Part shown: one piece after another, positions 17,277 to 26,714 of the stretch
How the letters are laid out: every line of letters begins with the position of its first letter
Position numbering within the stretch: position 1 is the stretch's first letter
DNA from: an uncultured Salinicoccus sp.
GTDB taxonomy: Bacteria; Bacillota; Bacilli; Staphylococcales; Salinicoccaceae
Length of the DNA: 64,000 bases
Direction of reading: 5' to 3'
Assembly: GCA_947494965.1 (NCBI GenBank)
Contig: CANLWV010000002.1
Coordinates: forward strand, 1-64,000
Program-made: the position numbers and the translations under genes
Notes under the pieces: generated by a model
What the model was told of the DNA's origin: nothing
The model's input: only the letters and a program-made list of their open reading frames with translations
Databases searched by the model: none

Positions 17277-17713
17277 GACTAGCTTCCTTTTCTCAAAATC
17301 TATTTACATTACTTTATATTTTAAGATGCCATCAATACACGAGTGGTAATGAGATTCATCATCATCTATTTATTATAAGTAATGAAGTCAATTGCCATCA
17401 AGCAGAAATCGACATTTTACAGCAAATATAATCAGTCTGCCACAGACTATACTTATTGTCATATAAAAAAATATTTCAAGACTTATCCATTAAAGCTATC
17501 GCCTATTTTACTGCACGGCTTTAAATTTTAAACCACAGAAGCGCTTCTTATCAAATCGATCGTAAAATTAAAATTGACACGTGTGATGAGGGCTTCCTTT
17601 GGGAATAACTGAAGATAAAGCTCCGGAACAGATATTTCGAGAAAGTTATTCATGTATTTGAATATATATGTATAGATTGCATTATCAGGCTGAATGTGGA
17701 GGGGGACGTAACT
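17277..17713. other. Intergenic region between divergent genes
   Basis: No supported gene. The left part contains a Fur-box-like sequence (17345-17363). The right part leads to the DMT transporter start and holds no clear promoter. Confidence 0.4.
17345..17363 (-). promoter_or_regulatory. Fur-box-like sequence
   Basis: Read on the minus strand, GATGATGAATCTCATTACC matches 14 of 19 positions of the classical Fur box. It lies about 70 bp upstream of the siderophore-binding protein start, the expected place for iron-dependent repression. Confidence 0.5.
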
Positions 17714-18586
17714 ATGAAATACACTGGCATTGCACTTGTCATGTTAGCTGCCATTTTTTGGGGCATCAGCGGTGGTATTGCGGATATACTCATGAAAAAG
17801 GAATGGAATCCCCTAATTATCTCCTTTTATCGTGGGGCTGTCGGTTTTATATTCTTCTTTGTGTGGTTCATGACCCGCTTCCGCCAAAACTGGATCACCT
17901 CGCTGCGTTTCCATCTCTGGTCGGTGCTTGGCGGTATCGGGGTAACGGGAAACTTCACCTTCTACTTCTTGAGCATTCAGGATTCGAGCGTCGCTGTTGC
18001 GGCAACTTTGATGTATACCGCACCAATATTCGTCCTGCTTATCTCATTTCTTTTTGGTATAGAACAGTCGACTTGGTTCAAATGGATATGCGTCTTCTCC
18101 GTCATCGTCGGTATTGTTCTGCTTACCGGTGCCTATCAACCAGCCTCCATTTCAACCGGCATATTCGGTGTGGTTTCAGGACTGGTTGCCGGATTGTCAT
18201 ACGCCCTATTCATCTTCAGTTTCAAAAATGCTTCTGCCATCGGAAGTCCACAGACAGTATTGACCGTCGCCTTTTTAGCATTCTGTCTCATCCTTGTGTG
18301 GTTCATTGATATGGCTGAGGCTTTGAAAGTATTGACTTCTGATGACATATGGTGGTTTCTGCTGCTTGGTGTGGTGGGAGCCGGCTTATCGTTTATCATC
18401 TATGTCATCGGCGTCCGTCGGACGACACCGACGAATGCTTCAATGGTCGCCATGGTGGAACCGGTGACAGCCTCGCTGTTTGGTGTCTTCATTCTGGGTG
18501 ACGAACTTGAATTCATCCAATTATTTGGTATGGGGATCATACTGGTGACAATTACAGTGCTCAACGTCAAACAAGTTGAGCATTGA
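17714..18586 (+). CDS. EamA/DMT-family transporter
   Basis: This 290-residue integral membrane protein has the ten-helix, two-EamA-repeat layout of the drug/metabolite transporter superfamily. The repeats begin near ALVMLAAIFWGISG and GVVSGLVAGLSYALF, and each ends with an EP-type motif (MVAMVEPVTASLFGV in the second). Members export metabolites, amino acids or drugs by unknown coupling. ATG 17714 follows GGAGGGGG by seven bases; the upstream GTG 17696 overlaps no binding site. The gene is monocistronic, with no regulator adjacent. Confidence 0.8.
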   Translation: MKYTGIALVMLAAIFWGISGGIADILMKKEWNPLIISFYRGAVGFIFFFVWFMTRFRQNWITSLRFHLWSVLGGIGVTGNFTFYFLSIQDSSVAVAATLMYTAPIFVLLISFLFGIEQSTWFKWICVFSVIVGIVLLTGAYQPASISTGIFGVVSGLVAGLSYALFIFSFKNASAIGSPQTVLTVAFLAFCLILVWFIDMAEALKVLTSDDIWWFLLLGVVGAGLSFIIYVIGVRRTTPTNASMVAMVEPVTASLFGVFILGDELEFIQLFGMGIILVTITVLNVKQVEH

Positions 18587-18714
18587 GTAGTGGACATAGG
18601 CAAATGTACTCAACGTATTTCACCAAGTGTATGAGCGAAGTATTACGTATACGTGCGGATAGATTAAAATTAGTAAAAGTAGCTGAAAATCGCTTAATTT
18701 CAACGTTCAAGTGC

Positions 18715-19431
18715 TTAGAGCTCATTGAATCCCACCACATCCACCTCCCCAGATTCCGCTAAAAATTGTTCTATAAGATGTAAGTGCGCTGCCCCTATAT
18801 ACAGTAGTACTCTATCGTGCTTGGCTTGAATAAGTTCCATTATATTCTTATATATAATCAAATTCCGTTGATACCACCATCGCAGCCAGTCGATTCCTAT
18901 GTAATCTGTCTCCTCGCCGATCTGGGCGAACTTCATGTAGGTGCGATGGCTATCCCATGTGTTTTCAATCGTGTTGATGATGCTGAGATTCTCAATGATC
19001 GTATTATCGTTTTCAACCTGTCCATTCTTCATGAACAGATTATAGACTTCCTCATATACATTAGGTTGATGAATTTTCGCCCACTCCATCACATCCCCCA
19101 TCCCCCTATTGCCGACTGAATCCATCCAATCTACTGCATTAAGACCATCTATATCCAGGCGTTTACCCAGCCGGTACATGACTTGATGAACTTCATTTGA
19201 TTCGAGTACGAACTTATCACTTAAATATGCTTGATACTCATCGTCCAAAAATTTTTGCTTATCTTTTGTAATTTCTACTGCCAAGGCCGTTGGATCGAAA
19301 GCAGCCAGTAACTCTATCAACTCTTGTAATTGATGCCGGTCTTTTCCTTCATTAAATTTGTCGACATGGGACACCATATCGAGGTTCGAAGTAAAGTGAT
19401 AGGTACCGACCAAAAGGACTTGTGGTTTCAT
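18715..19431 (-). CDS. DUF5694/TraB-like protein
   Basis: This cytoplasmic protein is about 238 residues and begins MKPQVLLVGTYHF, a signature of the DUF5694 family distantly related to TraB/PrgY and the erythromycin esterase/EreA-ChaN fold. Other conserved pieces are ALAVEITKDKQ, NAVDWMD and YIGAAHLHLIEQFL with its His pair. Function is not established. Start 19431 is chosen because GGGAG lies upstream and the longer N-terminal extension looks non-coding. It shares the general fold group with the lipoprotein at 14759, but not the lipid anchor. Confidence 0.7.
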   Translation of the reverse strand: MKPQVLLVGTYHFTSNLDMVSHVDKFNEGKDRHQLQELIELLAAFDPTALAVEITKDKQKFLDDEYQAYLSDKFVLESNEVHQVMYRLGKRLDIDGLNAVDWMDSVGNRGMGDVMEWAKIHQPNVYEEVYNLFMKNGQVENDNTIIENLSIINTIENTWDSHRTYMKFAQIGEETDYIGIDWLRWWYQRNLIIYKNIMELIQAKHDRVLLYIGAAHLHLIEQFLAESGEVDVVGFNEL

Positions 19432-19729
19432 ATCAACACTCCCGTATATATTAAATTTAAATATCCCCCAGTAACACATGCATTCTGTAACTGTTGAAAG
19501 ATACCCCACCTACTCTCGATGAATGGCTTTCATCCCTTCAGAATAGAAACCATTCCCTTAAAACGTTTCATAATTCCAGTTTTTTCCTAACCCCCTTAGT
19601 TCATTTGCTTAATTACCATATTGGTCTCCTATCGCTGACTCACCATTCCTCTATTTGTAATTATTTGGTATAGTATGAGTATAACAAATTAATCTCAATT
19701 TTTAGAAATTTATATGGAGGTGAACTCTT
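19432..19729. other. Intergenic promoter region between divergent genes
   Basis: The stretch contains copy C of the repeated operator-like motif (19663-19689), and a strong Shine-Dalgarno GGAGGTG at 19716-19722 for the following gene. No gene is visible. Confidence 0.45.
19663..19689. promoter_or_regulatory. Copy C of a repeated operator-like motif
   Basis: ATTTGGTAT (19663-19671) and ATAACAAAT (19681-19689) form an inverted repeat with one mismatch and nine-base spacer. TTGTAA (19655-19660) and TATAAC (19680-19685) are 19 bp apart, fitting a MerR-type elongated promoter. It lies 41 bp upstream of the alpha/beta hydrolase start. Confidence 0.55.
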
Positions 19730-20455
19730 ATAATTTTACACGCAGAAGTGACAGGTACCGGAGAGCCTATTATTTTTTTACATACCGGATTGCAGACTGG
19801 AAAGACCGAACTCGACGCCCAAAGAGAATACTTCAATCAAAATTACCAAGTGATACTTCCTGATTTGCGTGGGCATGGGAAGTCAACTTCCGATGATTTT
19901 TCCGATTATTTTAACCGCTCAGCTAATGATCTGGCAGAGACGCTTGATGCATTGGATCTTCGTACAGTGCATATTGTAGGGTGTTCATTAGGGGCACTTG
20001 TCGGCCTTGTATTTGCCAAACAATATTCTGACAGGGTGAGCAGTTTAACCTTATCCGGAATTATGCCAGAAAAACCATCTGATTGGGAAAAATTAAATCA
20101 AAATGAAACTGAACAAATAGAAGAGGTCTTAAAAGATCCTGGTACTCTCAACTACTTTGACACAATTCATAAAGGGAACTGGAAAGCACTGCTAAAGATT
20201 ACACAAGATCCCGGTTGGTATCCATTTAATATTACTTCAGATTTATCCATGGTACATTGCCCTACCCTTTTTATTGTCGGAGAACATAATGCCCATGAAA
20301 CGGTAGGCGCTATCAAATATCCAGAAATGAATCCCAAGATACATACCGCCATCATCCCTTTCGCAGGCCACACAGTACACTTGGATAGGCCAGAAGTTTA
20401 TAATAAGATTCTGGAAATTTTCCTTAATAGATATGCATTAAATAATGAAGACTAG
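19730..20455 (+). CDS. Alpha/beta hydrolase, apparent ATA start
   Basis: This serine hydrolase is about 241 residues: HTGLQTG oxyanion loop near the N-terminus, LPDLRGHGKS, nucleophile elbow GCSLG, LFIVGEHN with the likely acid, and the final AGHTVHLDRP histidine. It is probably a cytoplasmic esterase or lactonase of unknown substrate. The reading frame has no ATG before the conserved core. GGAGGTG (19716-19722) is placed seven bases before ATA 19730, giving the family-like N-terminus (M)ILHAEVTG. GTG 19748 would delete part of the first strand and has no site. The start codon is therefore probably ATA, or ATT at 19733. Confidence 0.75.
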   Translation: MILHAEVTGTGEPIIFLHTGLQTGKTELDAQREYFNQNYQVILPDLRGHGKSTSDDFSDYFNRSANDLAETLDALDLRTVHIVGCSLGALVGLVFAKQYSDRVSSLTLSGIMPEKPSDWEKLNQNETEQIEEVLKDPGTLNYFDTIHKGNWKALLKITQDPGWYPFNITSDLSMVHCPTLFIVGEHNAHETVGAIKYPEMNPKIHTAIIPFAGHTVHLDRPEVYNKILEIFLNRYALNNED

Positions 20456-20555
20456 TAAATCATTTAAGAGTGTTTCGATATATTCAACCCTATATTTTAA
20501 AGTGAGATTAGATTATTGATAGAAGATATCAAAATAAATTAGAAGCGAGGTTCAT

Positions 20556-21032
20556 ATGATTCAATGCAGACGTTTTATTAATGAGGATGCAAGAGCAGTT
20601 TCAGAGCTGGTGAGAACAACCTTAAAGGAAACAAATATTAAGGATTATTCACAGGAATATATTGAAGATCAAGTAAGGCAAATGGACGAGAACTTCTTTA
20701 TTGAAAGAGCTCAATTTACAAATTGCTATGTCTTTGTAGATGAGAATACGAAAGATATTATAGGGACTGGATCTATAGGTCCATATTGGGGAAGTGAGAA
20801 TGAAAGCAGTCTGTTTACAATCTTTGTTTCTCCCGCCTACCAAGAAAAGGGGGTTGGCAAGAGAATTATGGAAACATTGGAATCTGATGAATACTTCATA
20901 AGGGCAAGCCGTATTGAAATACCTGCTTCAATAACTGCGCTGAACTTTTACTTGAATATGGGATATGGTTTTAAAGATGATGTAGGTGAAGTAGATGAAG
21001 AGGGTCTTTATCGCCTTGAGAAGTTCAATTGA
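20556..21032 (+). CDS. GNAT family N-acetyltransferase
   Basis: This 158-residue acetyltransferase has the GNAT fold: the acetyl-CoA loop in VSPAYQEKGVGKRIM (the Q-x-x-G-x-G/A pattern), a preceding strand SSLFTIFV, and the ALNFYLNMGYGF helix near the C-terminus. It would acetylate an amine on a small molecule or protein. GAAGCGAGG precedes ATG 20556. It is separated by about 100 bp from the hydrolase and followed by a strong terminator. Confidence 0.8.
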   Translation: MIQCRRFINEDARAVSELVRTTLKETNIKDYSQEYIEDQVRQMDENFFIERAQFTNCYVFVDENTKDIIGTGSIGPYWGSENESSLFTIFVSPAYQEKGVGKRIMETLESDEYFIRASRIEIPASITALNFYLNMGYGFKDDVGEVDEEGLYRLEKFN

Positions 21033-21100
21033 TGTTTTTTTAATCTTCTAGTCGGTAGTTCAATTTGGATATAAAGCAAGTATATCTCAAACAAGATAAA

Positions 21101-21127
21101 AGCCCCGTCATTTAAAATGACGGGGCT
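21101..21127. terminator. Bidirectional terminator
   Basis: AGCCCCGTCATTT (21101-21113) pairs with ATGACGGGGCT ending at 21127. It separates the plus-strand acetyltransferase and the minus-strand ZIP transporter. The minus-strand exit is TTTTATC. Confidence 0.8.
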
Positions 21128-21169
21128 ACTTGTTAATGTTTTCGTTAATTTGGGTTGACCCAATGCTAC

Positions 21170-21985
21170 CTATCCTAGCGCAACGTCAAGAATCATCATA
21201 ATTGTAAATCCGACCATAAGACTCATGGAAGCAAGATCGGTATTGCCATTCTCCTGGGAACCAGGGATGACTTCTTCCGCGACAACAAAGATCATCGCGC
21301 CTGCTGCAAAGGCTAATGCATAAGGCAATAGGGGCTGCATTACGGTGACGGCAAGTGCCCCGGTGATTCCGGCAATGGGTTCAACGAGGCCGGATGCCTG
21401 TCCATAGGCGAAACTTTTCCGCCTGGACATCCCCTCACGTCGGAGCGGCATCGATACGGCCAAGCCTTCAGGGAAGTTTTGGATGCCGATACCGATTGCC
21501 AGCGCTATGGCGCCTCCGAGTGAAGCAGACGGCAAGTCAGCGGCAACAGCTCCGAACGCCACCCCAACAGCCAATCCTTCTGGAATATTATGCAATGTTA
21601 TGGCTAAGACAAGAAGCGTGCTGCGTCTTTTTCGCTCTGGATTGATCCCTTCTGCCGATTCCGAGTCCAATCCTGGATGAACATGTGGAAGAATCTTATC
21701 AGCTAGCCAAAGGAACCCACCGCCAGCTAAAAAGCCAATTGCGACTGGCGCCCAAATCGGCAGAGCGCCGCCTTCGGCTTTTTCCAGCGCTGGTGCCAGC
21801 AAAGACCAGAAACTTGCAGCAATCATGACCCCGCCGGCAAACCCGAGCATACTGTCCATAAATCGTTGGTTAAAACCTTTCGTTGTAAAAACGAGCGCCG
21901 CCCCGATAGCAGTCATGCCCCATGTAAAGAGTGTGGCAATGGTTGCCTGTAAAACTGGATTCAATCCCAGAAAATAATCAACCAT
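21170..21985 (-). CDS. ZIP-family divalent metal transporter
   Basis: This 271-residue membrane protein with eight predicted helices carries both ZIP metal motifs, HNIPEG in helix 4 and QNFPEG in helix 5. A histidine-containing loop ([10 protein letters not shown]) separates helices 3 and 4. It should import Zn, Mn or Fe across the cytoplasmic membrane, similar to ZupT. The start at ATG 21985 follows AAGGAGGATTCATGCAAC. It is monocistronic, and no metalloregulator site is recognisable upstream. Confidence 0.85.
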   Translation of the reverse strand: MVDYFLGLNPVLQATIATLFTWGMTAIGAALVFTTKGFNQRFMDSMLGFAGGVMIAASFWSLLAPALEKAEGGALPIWAPVAIGFLAGGGFLWLADKILPHVHPGLDSESAEGINPERKRRSTLLVLAITLHNIPEGLAVGVAFGAVAADLPSASLGGAIALAIGIGIQNFPEGLAVSMPLRREGMSRRKSFAYGQASGLVEPIAGITGALAVTVMQPLLPYALAFAAGAMIFVVAEEVIPGSQENGNTDLASMSLMVGFTIMMILDVALG

Positions 21986-22336
21986 GTTGCATGAATCCTC
22001 CTTATATAAATATTTAAGATTTCTAGTTAGTTTCCTGTGTTTCCTATAACCATTATTCGGTATCCCTTAAACCCATCCAATAAAGTGACAACCCTTTAGT
22101 ACATTCCATTTACCGGACAGAACTTAATTACCAACAGTAGATAAAGAATAAGGATTTTTGAAACCCATGATAAATGGTCATCCATTTGATTTGCTGGCAA
22201 CCGTATTATACTCATTTTATAAGTATTAATATAATTTTTAGGTTACTCTAAACTATTATGCAATACAAGAAATAATTTGTAAATAATTTTATCAGAGTCC
22301 TCTTGGCTGGATATATTTAAATCCATGCATATAGAA
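21986..22336. other. Intergenic region
   Basis: AT-rich sequence between the ZIP gene promoter side and the end of the lactate-quinone oxidoreductase gene. I see no gene, repeat or riboswitch-like structure. Confidence 0.4.
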
Positions 22337-22372
22337 AAGACCAACATATGGCTTAAGTCATACGTTGGTCTT
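22337..22372 (-). terminator. Terminator of the lactate/malate-quinone oxidoreductase gene
   Basis: AAGACCAAC-x-TATG pairs with CATA-x-GTTGGTCTT (a G-U pair in the minus-strand RNA). TTTTCTAT follows on that strand. Confidence 0.75.
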
Positions 22373-22420
22373 CAAAATACATATCTTTAATGGGCCTATA
22401 AATGTCCCGGGGAAGAGGTA

Positions 22421-23905
22421 TTATTGTTTCAAGGCAAGTTCCCGGGAGGTTGATTCCCTGATTTCCTTCAACAATTCAGTGTCTTCTATCAATGAACGCC
22501 CATATGAAGGGATGATTTCTTTTATCTTAGGTATCCATTGCTCTTTGTACTCAGGGAAATTCTTCTCAAAGACTTCCAGGACGACAGATACAGATATAGA
22601 AGCACCCGGTGATTCACCTAGCAGGGCGATGACGGAATTATCTTTGGAATGCACCACTTCAGTTCCAAATTGAATAAATCCTTTCCCGTATTCTTTAGTA
22701 TCTTTGATTACTTGTACGCGTTTACCGGCTACAAGCAAGTCCCAATCCTCATCTTTCGCATCGGGCACAAACTTCCTCAGTTCCTTCATCCGGTCATCCT
22801 TATCCATCATGACCTGTTCGATGGAGTATTTAACCAATGGCATATTCTTGATGCCTGCCGATAGCATCGTCATTATGTTGCTTGGATTAATGGATTTGAA
22901 CAGATCTGAATTAGAGCCGTTCTTAAGGAATTTAGGCCCTATAGCTGCAAAGGGGCCGAACAGAAGACTTTCGTTCCCCTGAATATAACGTCTGTCTAAA
23001 TGTGGAACAGTCATAGGAGGCGTGTTTGGCGGCTCTTTCCCATAAACTTTGGCATCATGCTTTTTGACTGCTTCAGGATTGCTGCAGACTAGAAATGCAC
23101 CGCTTATCGGGAAGCCCCCCAGGTTTCTACTCTCGGGAATCTTTGTTTTCTGGAGCAGTGGTATAGCATTGCCCCCTGCTCCGATAAAAATATGATCCGC
23201 CACATGATAGTCGACTGTATCATCCTCAAGATTACGCACTTTGACGCCCCACTTGCCATCTCTTCTTCTCTCAAAATCAAGCACCTCATGATTATAATGC
23301 ACCTGTGCATTGTCATGTTCACTGATGTTTTTCATCAACTTCCTGGTGAGCTCGCCGAAATTGACATCGGTACCCGAGTCAATTTTACTCGCCGCAACAG
23401 GTTGATCCGACGGGCGCCCTTCTATCATCAACGGCATCCATTCCTTAAGCTGATTGAAATCCTCTGAGTATTCCATTCCTTCGAACATCGGCAGTGGAGA
23501 CAGTGCTTCATACCGTTTTCTCAAGAAATTCATATTATCTTCACCTTGGACAAAACTTATATGTGGCAAAGGATGTATAAACTCCCTAGGGTTTTGTATT
23601 TCATTATTTTTAACTAGATGTGCCCAGAACTGCTTAGAGACCTCGAACTGTTCATTTATTTCTTTTGCCTTTTCGATATCTATCGAGCCATCTTCCTGTT
23701 CGACTGTATAATTCAGCTCGCACAGTGCTGCGTGGCCTGTTCCAGCATTATTTTTTTCATTGGAACTCTCCATAGCTGGCTGGTTCAGCCTTTCAAAGAC
23801 TTTAATATTCCAGTCTGGTTCTATATTTTTCAAGAAAGAACCAAATGTGCCGCTTAGCACACCAGCGCCTATCAATATGACACTCTTTGGTTTTGAATTA
23901 ACCAT
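22421..23905 (-). CDS. lqo: Malate:quinone oxidoreductase family, probably lactate-quinone oxidoreductase
   Basis: This FAD-dependent peripheral membrane dehydrogenase of about 494 residues passes electrons to quinone. The dinucleotide-binding motif is in [13 protein letters not shown], followed by [20 protein letters not shown] and [10 protein letters not shown], typical of Mqo. The sequence resembles my recollection of the staphylococcal Mqo2 protein, which is reported to be a lactate-quinone oxidoreductase (Lqo). Adjacency to a lactate permease and a GntR regulator supports lactate over malate. ATG 23905 follows AAAGGCGG; the start at 23929 has no site. Without assay or alignment, Mqo remains the alternative. 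Confidence 0.8.
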   Translation of the reverse strand: MVNSKPKSVILIGAGVLSGTFGSFLKNIEPDWNIKVFERLNQPAMESSNEKNNAGTGHAALCELNYTVEQEDGSIDIEKAKEINEQFEVSKQFWAHLVKNNEIQNPREFIHPLPHISFVQGEDNMNFLRKRYEALSPLPMFEGMEYSEDFNQLKEWMPLMIEGRPSDQPVAASKIDSGTDVNFGELTRKLMKNISEHDNAQVHYNHEVLDFERRRDGKWGVKVRNLEDDTVDYHVADHIFIGAGGNAIPLLQKTKIPESRNLGGFPISGAFLVCSNPEAVKKHDAKVYGKEPPNTPPMTVPHLDRRYIQGNESLLFGPFAAIGPKFLKNGSNSDLFKSINPSNIMTMLSAGIKNMPLVKYSIEQVMMDKDDRMKELRKFVPDAKDEDWDLLVAGKRVQVIKDTKEYGKGFIQFGTEVVHSKDNSVIALLGESPGASISVSVVLEVFEKNFPEYKEQWIPKIKEIIPSYGRSLIEDTELLKEIRESTSRELALKQ

Positions 23906-24006
23906 TTTATGACCGCCTTTCCTATTCATAAAATATTTTTTATTACATCAATATAATCTTCTCTCAGCATTATATAATCATAGCGATATCTAAATACAGA
24001 TGACTC

Positions 24007-25749
24007 CTACTGCTTTCTTTCCACCATTTTATATGAGCGTAAAATCATGACAACAATCAGTGTAAGGATAGCCAGGACTAAAAGAAACCCAATATTAAAG
24101 CCGATACCATTTACCCATGCGTATCCGATTGCCCCTGCGAACACAAGATAGAAAGTTGTAGGTATAAGCAGCTTTGTAATGATGGTGCCTTCTTTACCCA
24201 CCATTCCAACAGCTGCACTCGCTGCCACCACGTTATGCACACAAATCATATTACCTGCTGCACCACCCACCGCTTGAAGGGAGACTATGGCTAAAGGACT
24301 CATGTTGATCTGCTCCGCTACACCAAATTGGAATAGCCCAAACATCATGTTGCTCACGGTATTACTTCCTGCTGCAAATGCACCTAAACCACCTATGGTA
24401 GGAGATATTAAAGGCCAACTATCTCCGAAAAGCCCTGCAGCTGCTTGTGCCAGAACTAACGGCATCGATTCATATCCTGCCCCGTTAATACCAGAATTGA
24501 TGAATACTTGCACAAGGGGCACTGATACTATCAATGCAGCCATTGCTGATAGAATTGTTTTCCAAGATACCCTGAATGCGTCCCCCATGCCTCTAACATC
24601 CAACTTATGTACCCATCCTGTCAGAATTGCTACGATAATGAACACGGTCCCAGGTATCATCAACGGAGTCAGACTGTGTGTTATCCCTGTACCAAGAATA
24701 TCATCAAATGATATAACCCAGCTTGAAAGAAGCGCTTTTAGTCCAAGCGCATCAATTCTTGTCACAACCAATAATAATGCCACTAGCACGTATGGCAGCC
24801 ATGCTTTAAACATTGAGATTTTCTTAGGAGCTCTAGCATCGCCGGCCATTTCACTTATCCACGATGCGTGCCATTTCTCACGTGGCTCAAATACAAATGT
24901 TTCTTTAGGCATGAGAAAACCTTTTCTGGCTAAAGGCACTACAATTGCAAGACCGATTAATCCCCCGATAATTGATGGGAACTCAGGCCCTAGAAAATTA
25001 GCAGTAAGAGAATAAGGGACGACGAATGCAAGACCTGCAAAAATAGCGAATGGCCATACTTTAAGTCCTTCCAGAAAGCTTCTGTTCTTCCCAAAAAATT
25101 TAGTCAGCATCGCCGACATGAAGAGTGGGATAATTAATCCAACCATCGCATGGAATATCGATACTTGGCCTCCCACATTGAATATGAATGTTGACAATTC
25201 CATGCCTTCTGCATCCAGAAACGAATTTACAACTGGTTTATCTTCTAAGCTGGTATTTACCCCTACCAAAATAGGTGTACCTACTGCTCCGTATGAAACA
25301 GGTGTAGACTGAAGCATCAATGCAACCATAACGGCGGCAAGTGCTGGGAAGCCTAGCGCAATAAGTAGAGGTCCCACTACGGTTGCCGGCGCTCCCCAAC
25401 CTGCAGCACCTTCCAGGAATGTACCGAACAACCATGCGACAATGATCGCCTGCACCCTTCTGTCCGGGGATATGCTTGTAAAAGATGTTCGGATTGTATC
25501 TACAGCTCCACTTTCTTTTAGAACATTGAGTAGCAATACTGCCCCGAACACAATGACACCCACTTCAAGTGCAGTCAGTACCCCTTTAAATGATGCGGCT
25601 GCAATCTCAGTAACACCCATCTGCCACCCAAAAAATGCGATCAACACTGTAATTATAAAACTGTAGGACATTCCTTTTTTAGCTGACCATCTGAGAATCA
25701 CAAGAAAGAAGAATATTGATAGTATTGGCAGCAAACTCAAAAATGTCAA
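24007..25749 (-). CDS. lctP: L-lactate permease (LctP family)
   Basis: This 580-residue transporter has at least 12 membrane helices and the LctP signatures [19 protein letters not shown] and [14 protein letters not shown]. It should take up lactate (or glycolate) with protons. The start is TTG 25749, with AAGGGGAGGG five to six bases upstream. The oxidoreductase gene lies downstream on the same strand at about 100 bp and may be co-transcribed. A palindromic operator overlaps the promoter upstream, and the GntR gene lies just beyond. Together the three form a lactate utilisation module. Confidence 0.9.
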   Translation of the reverse strand: MTFLSLLPILSIFFFLVILRWSAKKGMSYSFIITVLIAFFGWQMGVTEIAAASFKGVLTALEVGVIVFGAVLLLNVLKESGAVDTIRTSFTSISPDRRVQAIIVAWLFGTFLEGAAGWGAPATVVGPLLIALGFPALAAVMVALMLQSTPVSYGAVGTPILVGVNTSLEDKPVVNSFLDAEGMELSTFIFNVGGQVSIFHAMVGLIIPLFMSAMLTKFFGKNRSFLEGLKVWPFAIFAGLAFVVPYSLTANFLGPEFPSIIGGLIGLAIVVPLARKGFLMPKETFVFEPREKWHASWISEMAGDARAPKKISMFKAWLPYVLVALLLVVTRIDALGLKALLSSWVISFDDILGTGITHSLTPLMIPGTVFIIVAILTGWVHKLDVRGMGDAFRVSWKTILSAMAALIVSVPLVQVFINSGINGAGYESMPLVLAQAAAGLFGDSWPLISPTIGGLGAFAAGSNTVSNMMFGLFQFGVAEQINMSPLAIVSLQAVGGAAGNMICVHNVVAASAAVGMVGKEGTIITKLLIPTTFYLVFAGAIGYAWVNGIGFNIGFLLVLAILTLIVVMILRSYKMVERKQ

Positions 25750-25775
25750 AGTACCCTCCCCTTACTTCTAGAAAT

Positions 25776-25805
25776 ATTATAACCGAACTTAAGTCATCTG
25801 ATGAC
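25776..25805 (-). promoter_or_regulatory. lctP promoter with overlapping operator
   Basis: On the minus strand a TATAAT occupies 25776-25781. A 6-1-6 palindrome GTCATC-A-GATGAC spans 25793-25805, covering the -35 region. This arrangement fits repression by a FadR-type GntR protein, whose sites are short palindromes with GT...AC ends. Confidence 0.55.
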
Positions 25806-25880
25806 CATATGTCTATTTGAAATTATATGTAACCGTTTTCTAAATGTCAAACTTTTTTCAAAATATCGAAGAATAAAAAA

Positions 25881-25900
25881 AGAATCTCATTTGAGATTCT
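25881..25900 (-). terminator. Terminator of the GntR regulator gene
   Basis: AGAATCTCA and TGAGATTCT form a tight stem right after the stop codon, followed on the minus strand by seven T residues. A textbook intrinsic terminator. Confidence 0.85.
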
Positions 25901-26581
25901 TCAATAATGCATTAATAACAATTCTTCTACTTCCTTCAAATGAGACAACATGTTTTTGGTAGCTTCATCCTCATCCTTATTTTTTATTGCTTTGTATATG
26001 AGTTTATGTTCCTCATAAATTTTTTCGATTGATTTCTGTGTTTCATACAACCATAGTCTTCTCGTTTCTCTCATTGTACGAATCATTGTATCTGAGACAT
26101 CTTCTAACAGATTGATGAGCAGTGGATTCTCTGTCGCTTCAGCAATAGACATATGAAAATCATAATCTGCCTGTTCACCCAACTCATTGTTCTCGACTGC
26201 CGTCTCCATTTTCTTTAGCGCCTCCTCCATTTTATCAAAATGAAAGGCATCAGCTTTTTTACAAGCAGCGCCAGCACAACCGACTTCTATGATTTTCCGT
26301 AACTCCAGAAGATTTATTATATCTGATTTTGTAATAATCTCGAAGTTCTGTTCAAATCCAAGAGGCATCTGTTCATTGATGAATGAACCTTGCCCGTGTT
26401 TAACTTGAATGACATCCAACACTTTGAGGCTATTCAGTGCTTCACGTATAGAAGCTTGGGATACTTGGTAGGTTTCTGCCATCTTTGAAATTGCAGGCAG
26501 TTTATCACCTGGTTTTAACTTCCCGGATTTGATATCTGATAGGATTATGTCAGTTATTTCTTCGTATACTCTTTTTCTCAT
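25901..26581 (-). CDS. GntR (FadR/LldR-type) transcriptional regulator
   Basis: This regulator is about 226 residues, with an N-terminal winged helix (GDKLPAISKMAETYQVSQASIREALNSL-type pattern, residues about 25-55) and an all-helical FCD ligand domain. The FCD metal/ligand residues appear in ELRKIIEVGCAG, DYDFHMSIAEATENP and EEHKLIYKAIKNKDEDEA. LldR-type members sense lactate or other carboxylates. Given its position next to lctP and the Lqo-like gene, it probably controls them and itself. No strong ribosome binding site is visible; ATG 26581 gives the normal N-terminus, but 26590 or 26599 are possible. Confidence 0.8.
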   Translation of the reverse strand: MRKRVYEEITDIILSDIKSGKLKPGDKLPAISKMAETYQVSQASIREALNSLKVLDVIQVKHGQGSFINEQMPLGFEQNFEIITKSDIINLLELRKIIEVGCAGAACKKADAFHFDKMEEALKKMETAVENNELGEQADYDFHMSIAEATENPLLINLLEDVSDTMIRTMRETRRLWLYETQKSIEKIYEEHKLIYKAIKNKDEDEATKNMLSHLKEVEELLLMHY

Positions 26582-26616
26582 TATACTCAATGCGACCACA
26601 TCCGATAGTATTATTG

Positions 26617-26633
26617 TGCTATCAATGATAGCA
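26617..26633. promoter_or_regulatory. Probable autoregulatory operator of the GntR gene
   Basis: TGCTATC-AAT-GATAGCA is a perfect 7-3-7 palindrome 36 bp upstream of the GntR start. It shares an ATC...GAT core with the site before lctP. Confidence 0.5.
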
Positions 26634-26714
26634 TATATTATTTTGTCAGTATCTCCTTAATGACAATACAGGTTTTATAAAATGCAATCATGGTATCATA
26701 AGTTCTTCCTGCTT

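Noticed and set aside
24287-25015. 242-codon plus-strand open frame opposite lctP
   Set aside because: It lies wholly inside lctP, lacks a ribosome binding site, and the lactate permease is clearly the real gene.
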